In this document: positions 44,168 to 52,044 of the stretch, piece by piece | Layout: the number at the start of each line of letters is the position of its first letter | Numbering within the stretch: the stretch's first letter is position 1 | Source: Kitasatospora mediocidica KCTC 9733 | GTDB taxonomy: Bacteria > Actinomycetota > Actinomycetes > Streptomycetales > Streptomycetaceae | Direction of reading: 5' to 3' | Assembly: GCF_000744225.1 (NCBI RefSeq) | Contig: NZ_JQLN01000005.1 | Coordinates: forward strand, 1,883,001-1,947,000 | DNA: 64,000 nt | Made by a program: the position numbers and the translations under genes | The notes under the pieces: model-generated | What the model was told of the DNA's origin: nothing | Seen by the model: only the letters and a program-made list of their open reading frames with translations | Databases searched by the model: none

Positions 44168-44998
44168 TCAGCGCACGACCGCCGTGCGGTAGACGCGCAT
44201 GCTGACCGGCATCAGGACGCCGATCATCGCGGCCAGCAGGATCGGCGCCAGGAGCACCGGATGCTGTACCGCCAGGCTGCCGTGCGCCGCCGCGGGGGCG
44301 TTTCCCCACAGTTGCCGGCAGGCCGCGGAGACCACGCTCACCGGGTTCCACTCGGCCACCGTCCGCAGCCAGGTCGGCAGTCCGGTCAGCGGCATGAACG
44401 AACTGGACAGGAACGAGAAGATCACCAGCACCAGCGCCGAGACACCGTTGATGGCCTCCGCGTTGCGCATCACCATGCCGAGCAGCGCGCCGAGCCAGAG
44501 CATCGCGTAGGCGAACGCGAGGATCAGCACGAAACCCAGCGCGGCCGGCAGGAAACCCTTGTGGATCCGCCAGCCCACCGCGAGCCCGGCCAGTGAGACC
44601 CCCACGACGGCCACCGCGCTGGTCACCAGGTCGGCCGCGGTGTGGCTGACCAGCACGGTGGATCTGGCCATCGGGAGCGAGCGGAAGCGGTCGATCAGAC
44701 CGGTCCGCAGGTCGGCCGAGACGCCGAGTGCGGCGACGCCCACGCAGGAGAGCGCGACCTGCGCGAAGACGCCGCCCATCACGTAGTCGTGGTACTGCGC
44801 GGTGCCCTGGACGCTCACCACACTGGCGAACAGGTAGCCGAGGATGCCGACCATCGCCACCGGGGTCAGGGTGACCGCGATGATCTTCTCCGGCGTCCGG
44901 CGCAGATGGCGCAGGTGCCGGCCGATCAACGCGACGGTGTCGCTGACGCCGGTGCCGAAGCCGCCGGGGGCGACCGTGCCGAAGCTGGTGGCGCTCAC
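44168..44998 (-). CDS. ABC-2 type drug-exporter permease (DrrB-like)
   Basis: The predicted product has 276 residues. The GTG at 44998 overlaps the ATPase stop by 4 bases. Six membrane segments are seen (for example IAVTLTPVAMVGILGYLFAS, LVTSAVAVVGVSLAGLAV, LGFVLILAFAYAMLWLGALL). It also carries the family motif LTGLPTWLRTVAEWNPVS. It forms a DrrAB-type exporter with the upstream ATPase and probably exports the peptide product. Confidence 0.9.
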   Translation of the reverse strand: MSATSFGTVAPGGFGTGVSDTVALIGRHLRHLRRTPEKIIAVTLTPVAMVGILGYLFASVVSVQGTAQYHDYVMGGVFAQVALSCVGVAALGVSADLRTGLIDRFRSLPMARSTVLVSHTAADLVTSAVAVVGVSLAGLAVGWRIHKGFLPAALGFVLILAFAYAMLWLGALLGMVMRNAEAINGVSALVLVIFSFLSSSFMPLTGLPTWLRTVAEWNPVSVVSAACRQLWGNAPAAAHGSLAVQHPVLLAPILLAAMIGVLMPVSMRVYRTAVVR

Positions 44999-46008
44999 TG
45001 GTTCTCCTTGGCGCGCTTGTCGTGGGTGGTGGCCGAGGCGTCCGAGGCGTCCGAGGCGTCCTGGCCCTGGTCGGTCTCCCGTCCCGTCAGGTGGAAGAAG
45101 ACGTCGTCGAGCGAGGGACGGCGCAGTGCGAAGTCGACGACCTCCACGCCGGTGCCCTCCAGGGCGGCGGCGGCCGCGGTGATCGCGCCCATGCCGTCGG
45201 CCAGTTGGACGGAGATGCGCCGGCTGGCCCGGTCCACGGTGGGACTGGCGACGGCGACCTTGGCCAGGGCGGCCAGCGCCGCCTCCAGGCCGTCCGCGTC
45301 GGCAAGGCCGACCTCCAGCCACTCCTCGCCGACCTTGCGCTTGAGCTCGTCCGGGGTGCCCTCGGCCAGCACCTGGCCCTTGTCGATGACCAGGATCCGG
45401 TCGGCCAGGAAGTCGGCCTCCTCCAGGTACTGGGTGGTCAGCAGGACGGTGACGCCCTGCCCGACCTGCTCGCGGACCATCTGCCAGAGCACCTGGCGAC
45501 TGGCCGGGTCGAGACCGGTGGTGGGTTCGTCCAGGAACAGCACGCTGGGTGCGGCGATCAGGGCGCTCGCCAGGTCCAGCCGACGGCGCATGCCGCCCGA
45601 GTAGGTCTGCACCGGCTTTTCGGCCGCGCCCTCCAGCTCGAACCTGGCCAGCAGCTCGGACGCCCGCGAACGAGCCCCCTTGCGTCCCAAATGCAGGAGA
45701 GTGCCGAGCAGTTCGAGATTCTCCCGCCCGGTCAGCAGGCCGTCGACCGCCGCGTACTGGCCGGCCAGGCCGATCCGCCGCCGTACCTCGCGCTGCTGGC
45801 GGACGATGTCGAAGCCGGCCACCGTGGCCCGGCCGGAGTCCGGTTCCAGCAGTGTGGCCAGCATCCGGACCGTGGTGGTCTTGCCGGCGCCGTTGGGGCC
45901 CAGCAGCCCGAGCACGGTGCCGGCCGCGACCTCCAGGTCGACCCCGGCGAGTGCCTGGTGGTCCCCGTAGCGCTTTCCCAACCCGGATGCCTGTATGGCG
46001 ATGTCCAT
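44995..46008 (-). CDS. ABC transporter ATP-binding protein (DrrA-like)
   Basis: The predicted product has 337 residues. Walker A is GLLGPNGAGKTTT, signature YSGGMRRRLDLA, Walker B VLFLDEPTTGLDP, with a DrrA-type C-terminal extension (RRPSLDDVFFHLTG). The C terminus contains a triple 9-base repeat (GACGCCTCG at about 45032-45058) encoding DASDASDAS. GGAAGGAA precedes the ATG. It energises the coupled permease and probably provides export and self-resistance. Confidence 0.93.
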   Translation of the reverse strand: MDIAIQASGLGKRYGDHQALAGVDLEVAAGTVLGLLGPNGAGKTTTVRMLATLLEPDSGRATVAGFDIVRQQREVRRRIGLAGQYAAVDGLLTGRENLELLGTLLHLGRKGARSRASELLARFELEGAAEKPVQTYSGGMRRRLDLASALIAAPSVLFLDEPTTGLDPASRQVLWQMVREQVGQGVTVLLTTQYLEEADFLADRILVIDKGQVLAEGTPDELKRKVGEEWLEVGLADADGLEAALAALAKVAVASPTVDRASRRISVQLADGMGAITAAAAALEGTGVEVVDFALRRPSLDDVFFHLTGRETDQGQDASDASDASATTHDKRAKENQ

Positions 46009-46338
46009 GACTTTCCTTCCCTCCCTCGGATATGTTTCAGAAGAAAGCGGACGCGAATTCACGAACTCCGTCGAAGAATGCAGAGCCCGGTGTGCATCGA
46101 ATGGAAATCCCCCATCGGTGCCGACAGTAGCACCGGTGAAAGACGGCAGTAAGAGGCTCCGGAGCCCGTCGGCTGGCAGCACATTGCCACCGCAGGATGC
46201 TGCCTCGCGAGAGGGCTCACAGCGGGCCCGGGACGGCATAGCGTCTACCTCATTCTTCCGGTTCCCCCCATGCCGGTACGCACCGTCAACCCCACGTACC
46301 GCGGCTTTTGATCTTTGCCGCTGACCGCAGGAGAGGTA
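46009..46338. promoter_or_regulatory. Divergent control region between ABC and MMPL transporter genes
   Basis: This 330-bp non-coding stretch is noticeably richer in A and T than the flanking genes, with both exporter promoters expected inside. The MMPL ribosome site GGAGAGG lies at about 46330-46336. No repeat long enough to call an operator was found. Confidence 0.4.
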
Positions 46339-48567
46339 ATGGCAAGTCGACGCAACATCGCCGCCGTGCTGGGCGAATGGAGCTCCCAGCACCGGAAGAC
46401 CGCCGTTTTCGGGTGGCTGATCCTGGTCATCCTCGTCACCGTGATCGGTGGCGCCGCCGGTCAGGTCAATCTCACCAACGCCGATTACGGAACCGGACAG
46501 TCCGGCCAGGCCGAGCGGATCCTCAACGACGCCGGCCTCAAGGACCCGGCCAACGAGCTGATCCTGGTCCACAGCGACACGCTCACCACGGACGCGTCGG
46601 ACTTCCAGAACGCGGTGCAGGCCACCATCGACGCGATCAGCCACACCGGGCTGACCCAGAACGTCACCGACCCCTACGCCGCCCAACTGTTCTCCGCGGA
46701 CCGGCACTCCGCGCTCATCCAGTTCGACGTCTCCGGTGACCCGGACACCGCGGCGGACCGGGTCGGTCCGGTGATCGACGCGGTGAGCGCCACCGCCAGG
46801 ACCCAACCGGGCTTCACCCTCGGCGAGTTCGGCGCGGCCACCGCGCTGAAGGGGATCGACGACAGCCTCGGATCCGACTTCGCCCGCGCCGAATTCACCG
46901 CGCTGCCGGTCGCGTTGGCGATCCTGCTGGTGGTCTTCGGCGCCTTCGTCGCCGCCGTCCTGCCGGTCGGGCTCGCGGTCACCGCCTGCGTCGGCTCGCT
47001 CGGGCTGCTCGCGCTGACCAGCCACCTGGTCCCGGTCGACGGGATGACCAACTCCGTGATGTTCCTGATGGGGTTGGCCGTCGGCGTCGACTACTGCCTC
47101 TTCTACCTGCGCCGCGAGCGTGAGGAGCGCGCCGCCGGACGTGACCCGGCCAGCGCGCTGCGGATCGCCGCGGCGACCTCCGGGCACTCGGTGCTGATCT
47201 CCGGCCTCACCGTGATGGTCGCGATGGCCGGGATGTTCCTCTCCGGTCTGACCGTCTTCGAGGGCTTCGCGATCGCGACCATCGAGGTCGTGCTGGTCGC
47301 GGTGGTCGGCTCGATGACCGTGCTGCCCGCCCTGATGACGATGCTGGGCGACCGGGTCGACTACGGAAAGGTCCCGTTCATCACCAAGCGCCGCAAGGCC
47401 GCCGCCCTGAAGCCCAAGCAGAACAACGCGCTGCTGCGCGGAGTGCTGTCGCGTCCCGGCGTCTTCGCCTCGCTGGCCGTGGCCGGCCTGCTGGTGCTGG
47501 CCGCCCCGGCGATCGGCATGAAGACCGAGAAGCTCGGCATGGACAAGCTGCTGCCCTCCGGCAACCCGCTGGTGTCGGTCTCGCAGCAGATCAACAAGGA
47601 GTTTCCCGGCGCCCCCGCTCCGGCCCAGGTCATCGTCAAGTCCGCGGACATCACCTCCGCGCAGACCACCCAGGCCATCGCCGACTTCAAGAAGGCAGCC
47701 CTCGCGTCCGGCCAGACCGGCAGCGCGATCGACGTGCAGGTCCACGCCAAGGAGAACATCGCGGAGATCAACGTGCCGTTGATCGGCAACGGCACCGACG
47801 CGACCTCCAAGGGTGCCCTCAAGGCCCTGCGCACCCAGATCATCCCGCAGACCCTGGGCGCCGCCTCCGGGACCACCGCGCTGGTCAGCGGTGACCTGGC
47901 GTTCTCGGTGGACTACAACGCCCAGCTCAGCTCCAGCATCGTCCCGGTCTTCGCCTTCGTGATGGGCGTGACCTTCCTGCTGATGCTCTTCTCGTTCCGC
48001 TCGCTGGTCATCTCGGTGACCTCGATCCTGCTCAACCTGCTCTCGGTGGCCGCCGCCTACGGCGTCATGACCGCCGTCTTCCAGCACGGTTGGGGTGCTT
48101 CGCTGGTGGGCACCAAGGCGCCGGGCGCCATCGAGTCCTGGATGCCGCTGTTCGTCTTCGTGGTGCTGTTCGGCCTGTCGATGGACTACCACGTCTTCGT
48201 GGTCTCACGGATCCGTGAGGCGCACGAGAACGGTGCGTCCAACCGCGACGCCGTCGCGAGCGGCATCCGCAACACCGCCGGGGTGGTCACCAGCGCCGGT
48301 CTGATCATGGTGGCGGTGTTCGCGGTCTTCGGGACCCTGGGCATGCAGGACTTCAAGGAGCTCGGCATCGGCCTGGCGGTCGCGGTCTTCCTGGACGCCA
48401 CCGTCGTCCGGGCGGTGCTGCTGCCCTCGGTGATGACCCTGCTCGGCGAGCGCAACTGGTACCTGCCGTCCTGGCTGGGCGGCCGCCGCCCGCAGCAGGC
48501 GGTCCATCAGGAGGTGCTGGGAGCCGATACGTTCGTTCGACACGAGACCGTACGTTCGGCCGGCTGA
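46339..48567 (+). CDS. MMPL-family (RND-type) exporter
   Basis: The predicted product has 742 residues. The ATG at 46339 follows GGAGAGG. Two sets of membrane helices flank large extracellular loops. The cytoplasmic-side motifs LAVGVDYCLFYLRRERE and LFGLSMDYHVFVVSRIREAHENG match MMPL proton-coupled transporters of lipids and lipophilic metabolites. Its position between the cluster regulator block and sbnB suggests export of an acylated product, alongside the ABC exporter. Confidence 0.93.
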   Translation: MASRRNIAAVLGEWSSQHRKTAVFGWLILVILVTVIGGAAGQVNLTNADYGTGQSGQAERILNDAGLKDPANELILVHSDTLTTDASDFQNAVQATIDAISHTGLTQNVTDPYAAQLFSADRHSALIQFDVSGDPDTAADRVGPVIDAVSATARTQPGFTLGEFGAATALKGIDDSLGSDFARAEFTALPVALAILLVVFGAFVAAVLPVGLAVTACVGSLGLLALTSHLVPVDGMTNSVMFLMGLAVGVDYCLFYLRREREERAAGRDPASALRIAAATSGHSVLISGLTVMVAMAGMFLSGLTVFEGFAIATIEVVLVAVVGSMTVLPALMTMLGDRVDYGKVPFITKRRKAAALKPKQNNALLRGVLSRPGVFASLAVAGLLVLAAPAIGMKTEKLGMDKLLPSGNPLVSVSQQINKEFPGAPAPAQVIVKSADITSAQTTQAIADFKKAALASGQTGSAIDVQVHAKENIAEINVPLIGNGTDATSKGALKALRTQIIPQTLGAASGTTALVSGDLAFSVDYNAQLSSSIVPVFAFVMGVTFLLMLFSFRSLVISVTSILLNLLSVAAAYGVMTAVFQHGWGASLVGTKAPGAIESWMPLFVFVVLFGLSMDYHVFVVSRIREAHENGASNRDAVASGIRNTAGVVTSAGLIMVAVFAVFGTLGMQDFKELGIGLAVAVFLDATVVRAVLLPSVMTLLGERNWYLPSWLGGRRPQQAVHQEVLGADTFVRHETVRSAG

Positions 48568-48608
48568 CCGTCCCCGACAGACCCGGGGCCGCAGCGCCCG
48601 ACAAGACC

Positions 48609-48634
48609 GGGGCCGCAGCATCCGCTGCGGCCCC
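48609..48634 (+). terminator. Hairpin between the MMPL gene and sbnB
   Basis: A 10-bp stem (GGGGCCGCAG with CTGCGGCCCC) and a 6-nt loop lie in the 85-bp spacer. It may terminate or attenuate transcription into sbnB. Confidence 0.6.
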
Positions 48635-48652
48635 CGATGGAGTGGATCACAG

Positions 48653-49660
48653 GTGTTCGATTTCAGCGTCATCGCCGGCAGCACCGCGCGGAGCATCATC
48701 GAGCGCGGCAGGAAGCAGATCGTCCAGGAGGTCCGGGAGACCTACCTGACCCACGCGGCAGGCGAGTCCGTCAACCCGGACAGCTACTTCCTGCGGTTCC
48801 CCGAGAAGCCGGAGAGCCGGATCATCGCCCTGCCGGCGTACCTCGGGGGCAAGGTCGGGGTGGCGGGGATCAAGTGGATCAGCAGCTTCCCGGGCAACAT
48901 CGACTTCGGATTCCCGCGGGCCTCGGCCGCGCTGCTGCTCAACAACTACGAGACGGGATACCCCTTCGCGCTCCTGGAGGCCTCCCAGATCAGCGCGGCA
49001 CGTACGGCGGCCTCGGCCGTCCTGGCGGCCGAGGTGCTGAGCGGCGGCCGTAGCGCCGGCAAGCTGACCGTGGTCGGCGCCGGCATCATCGCGCGCAACA
49101 TCCTGGAGTTCTTCGCCGCGCAGGAGTGGTCGGTGGGCACGGTCGTCGTGCACGACACCAACCCCGAGTACGGCCAGGCGCTGGCGGACCACGCGAGCAA
49201 GGAGCTCGGCTACCAGGCGGCCACCGAGCAGGACCTCTCGGCCGCGCTGGCCGGCGCCGACGTGGTGGTGCTGGCCACCACGGTGGGCGAGCCGTACATC
49301 GTGGCGCCGGACGCCTTCGCCCCCGGGCAGCTGGTGCTGAACATCTCGCTGCGCGACATCGGCCCCGAGATCATCGGCGGCTCGTACAACGTGGTGGACG
49401 ACGTCGAGCACTGCATGAAGGCCAACACCTCGCCGCACCTGGCCGAACAGCTCTACGGCAACCGGGACTTCGTCACCGGCACGCTGGCCGACGTGATCGA
49501 GGGACGGGCCGCCGTGGGCACCGACCGCCCGGTCGTCTTCTCGCCGTTCGGCCTCGGGGTGCTCGACCTCGCGGTCGGCGCGCTGGTCTACCGCAGCGCC
49601 GTGGCGGCCGGCGAGGCCATCGATATCCCGGACTTCTTCACCGAGACCACCCGCTGGTAG
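48653..49660 (+). CDS. sbnB: SbnB-like dehydrogenase for 2,3-diaminopropionate
   Basis: The predicted product has 335 residues from a GTG. It belongs to the ornithine-cyclodeaminase/mu-crystallin family with Rossmann motif VVGAGIIARNILE. The fingerprints IKWISSFPGNI, NNYETGYPFALLE, LNISLRDIGPEI and DDVEHCMKANTSPHLAE match SbnB, the NAD-dependent enzyme that oxidatively splits N-(1-amino-1-carboxy-2-ethyl)-glutamate into 2-oxoglutarate and L-2,3-diaminopropionate. It completes the pathway begun by the SbnA-like enzyme on the opposite strand. Confidence 0.92.
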   Translation: MFDFSVIAGSTARSIIERGRKQIVQEVRETYLTHAAGESVNPDSYFLRFPEKPESRIIALPAYLGGKVGVAGIKWISSFPGNIDFGFPRASAALLLNNYETGYPFALLEASQISAARTAASAVLAAEVLSGGRSAGKLTVVGAGIIARNILEFFAAQEWSVGTVVVHDTNPEYGQALADHASKELGYQAATEQDLSAALAGADVVVLATTVGEPYIVAPDAFAPGQLVLNISLRDIGPEIIGGSYNVVDDVEHCMKANTSPHLAEQLYGNRDFVTGTLADVIEGRAAVGTDRPVVFSPFGLGVLDLAVGALVYRSAVAAGEAIDIPDFFTETTRW

Positions 49661-49722
49661 TCACCACCGACGGTCCTCACGAGGCCGCCCCCTGACCGGG
49701 CCCCGGCTCCGGGCATGAGGGT

Positions 49723-49756
49723 GGGGCCGCGACGGCTCCCCTGCCATCGCGGCCCC
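49723..49756 (+). terminator. Terminator hairpin after sbnB
   Basis: A 10-bp stem (GGGGCCGCGA with TCGCGGCCCC) and a 14-nt loop lie between the convergent sbnB and S53 protease genes. It is the likely right edge of the cluster. Confidence 0.65.
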
Positions 49757-49801
49757 GGTCTCCGGCGGGCTACCGGTCCGTCTCGGTACCCGCCGGGGTC
49801 A

Positions 49802-51763
49802 TCAGCAGGCCCCTTGGTCCGACCAGACGGCCCAGGAGGCCGGCGCGCCGGGTGCGGAGCCGGTGGAGTACCAGGTGGAGAGCCACTTGTGGCCGTTGTA
49901 GGACACCTGCGCGCCCGGCACGTACGAGGTGGCGGCGCTCCAGGCCGTCAGCCCGCCGCAGCCGCCGCCACCCCCGGAGGTGACGGTCCAGGTGAAGGTG
50001 GTGCTGCCCGAGGCGGTGCCCGAGCTGGCGGTGACGGTGACGTTGGCCGTCGTCGCGGTGGTGGGGGTGCCGCTGATCAGGCCGGTGGAGCTGATCGTCA
50101 GGCCGGCGGGGAGGCCGGTGGCGCTGTAGGTCAGGGCGTTGCCCGCCGAGTCGCTGGCGGCGACCTGGAGGGAGACCGCGGTGCCGGTGACGCCGCTCTG
50201 GTTGCCCGGGCTGCGGAAGGTCACCGTCTCACCGGTGCTGCCGCCCTTGACGGTCCAGCTGAAGGTGGTGCTGCCCGAGGCGGTGCCCGAGGAGGCGGTG
50301 ACGGTGACGTTGGCCGTCGTCGCGGTGGTGGGGGTGCCGCTGATCAGGCCGGTGGAGCTGATCGTCAGGCCGGCGGGGAGGCCGGTGGCGCTGTAGGTCA
50401 GCGCGTTGCCCGCCGAGTCGGTCGCGCTGACCTGCACCGAGGCCGAGGTGCCGACGGTGCCGCTCTGGTTGCCGGGGTTGGCGACGGTCACCGTCTCGCC
50501 GGGTGCGGGCGAGCCGGAGCTGAAGCCGCTGGTGCCGTTCGGGGTGCCCCAGCCGGTCGGGCCGTCGTAGCCGGCACCGGCCTTGCAGTAGTACGCCACC
50601 GAGCACGAGCCGTTGTTGCCGGTGGTCACGTCGTTGAAGCTGCTGGTGTGGTTGTACGGGTACTGGGCTGCCCGGTCACCCGCGGCCGGGGCGCCGGCCA
50701 GCGCCCACACCGAGGCGATGATCGGGGAGGCCGCGCTGGTCCCGCCGTAGACGGCCCAGCCGCTGCCGCCGTAGGTCTGGTAGACCGCGACGCCGGTCGC
50801 CGGGTCGGCCACCGCGGAGACGTCCGTCTCCATCCGGTGCGAGCAGCCGGTGTCGTGCTGCCAGGACGGCTTGGCGAGGTACGCCGAGCAGCCCGAGCCG
50901 GTGCCCTCGGTGGAGTTGGTGTTCCACACGCTCTCGCTCCAGCCGCGGGCGTTCGATGCCCGGGTGAGCGCCGTGCCGCCGACCGCGGTGACGTACTGCG
51001 AGGTCGCGGGGTACTCCGCGCCGTAGTTGGAGTCACCGGCGCTCACCGTGATCGCCACGCCCGGGTGGTTGAAGTACGCCGCGTCCGAGGAGGTGACCGA
51101 GGAGTCCTCGGAGCCGCCGTAGCTGTTGGAGATGAACTTCGCGCCCTGCGCCACGGCCTGGTTCACCGCGGTGCCGAGGTCGGCGTCGCTGGCCGAGGTG
51201 GCCTCCACCAGCAGGATGTGACAGTTCGGGCAGACCGCGCTGACCATGTCGACGTCGAGCGAGATCTCACCGGCCCAACCGGTGTCCGGCGACGGGTAGT
51301 TGGTGCCGCCGTTCTCGTCGATCTTGCGGAAGCAGCCGTTCGCGGTGGTGCAGGCGGGCAGGCCGTAGTTCGAGCGGTAGGACGCGAGGTCCGACTCGGC
51401 GTTCGGGTCGTCCTGCGCGTCGACGATCGCGACGGTCTGGCCCGAGCCGCCGGACGGCAGGTTGTAGGCGCTGGTCAGGTCGCCGGGCCCGTAGCCGGAG
51501 GGCACGGCGGGAGCGGCCAGGGCGCTCTCGTGGACGTCGGTGCGCTTGAGCGCCAGGCAGGCCATCTCGCCCGGATGCGTCGGCTCGGCGCAGGAGCGGG
51601 CCACGGTGATCCCGGCCGGTCCGGCGGGGGTGCTCGCGCTGGCGGCTGCGTTGGCGGTGCCGGCGGCGAAGGCGGTGGGGACCATCGCTACCAGGAGGCC
51701 CAGCACGGAGAACCGGGCCAGGAGTGCGGGCCGTCCACGGCGTGCCGAATGGTGCATGTCCAC
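49802..51763 (-). CDS. Secreted S53-family (sedolisin) peptidase with Ig-like repeats and CBM5/12-like module
   Basis: The predicted product has 653 residues. A signal peptide (LLARFSVLGLLVAMVPTAFA) is followed directly by the catalytic domain without the usual long propeptide. It has GEISLDVDMV with the catalytic Glu and Asp, and GGTSAASP with the catalytic Ser. Two near-identical 89-residue putative Ig modules follow (NPGNQSGTVG and SPGNQSGVTG to TTFSWTV/TTFTWTV). A C-terminal chitin/cellulose-binding-type module (TAWSAATSYVPGAQVSYNGHKW) ends the protein. It is likely an extracellular polymer-associated protease unrelated to the cluster's chemistry. Confidence 0.88.
   Translation of the reverse strand: MDMHHSARRGRPALLARFSVLGLLVAMVPTAFAAGTANAAASASTPAGPAGITVARSCAEPTHPGEMACLALKRTDVHESALAAPAVPSGYGPGDLTSAYNLPSGGSGQTVAIVDAQDDPNAESDLASYRSNYGLPACTTANGCFRKIDENGGTNYPSPDTGWAGEISLDVDMVSAVCPNCHILLVEATSASDADLGTAVNQAVAQGAKFISNSYGGSEDSSVTSSDAAYFNHPGVAITVSAGDSNYGAEYPATSQYVTAVGGTALTRASNARGWSESVWNTNSTEGTGSGCSAYLAKPSWQHDTGCSHRMETDVSAVADPATGVAVYQTYGGSGWAVYGGTSAASPIIASVWALAGAPAAGDRAAQYPYNHTSSFNDVTTGNNGSCSVAYYCKAGAGYDGPTGWGTPNGTSGFSSGSPAPGETVTVANPGNQSGTVGTSASVQVSATDSAGNALTYSATGLPAGLTISSTGLISGTPTTATTANVTVTASSGTASGSTTFSWTVKGGSTGETVTFRSPGNQSGVTGTAVSLQVAASDSAGNALTYSATGLPAGLTISSTGLISGTPTTATTANVTVTASSGTASGSTTFTWTVTSGGGGGCGGLTAWSAATSYVPGAQVSYNGHKWLSTWYSTGSAPGAPASWAVWSDQGAC
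49994..50440. repeat. Tandem repeat, period 267 bp, in the S53 peptidase gene
   Basis: Two copies (starting at about 49994 and 50261) are almost identical over about 170 bp and encode the paired Ig-like modules. The low divergence implies recent duplication or gene conversion. Confidence 0.8.
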
Positions 51764-52044
51764 TCGGACTCCTTTTCTGACATCGCCCCGGTGGGGAGGG
51801 GCGGACCAGGCTCGTAGGGCGGGTCGCCCACGAGCTCATCCCGCACGGACCGGAGTGCCGACTCCGACCCGTGCCGAGCGGAAACGTAGTCTTCACCTCA
51901 GGTACGGTCAATGAATCAAAGGTGAACTGCCGCCCTTGACCTTTACTTGCAAACCCGAGGGGGTACCCTTGCGCCCCTCGTCCGGACGGCGGCCGACCCC
52001 TTGCACCGCCCCGGGCGTGGCCGTCCGTACGGGCTGACGGTGGC
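51764..52044. other. Spacer between the S53 peptidase gene and the LAL regulator
   Basis: This 281-bp spacer should carry the S53 peptidase promoter. A relatively AT-rich stretch lies around 51900-51960 (for example GGTCAATGAATCAAAGGTGA). No gene is seen. Confidence 0.35.
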
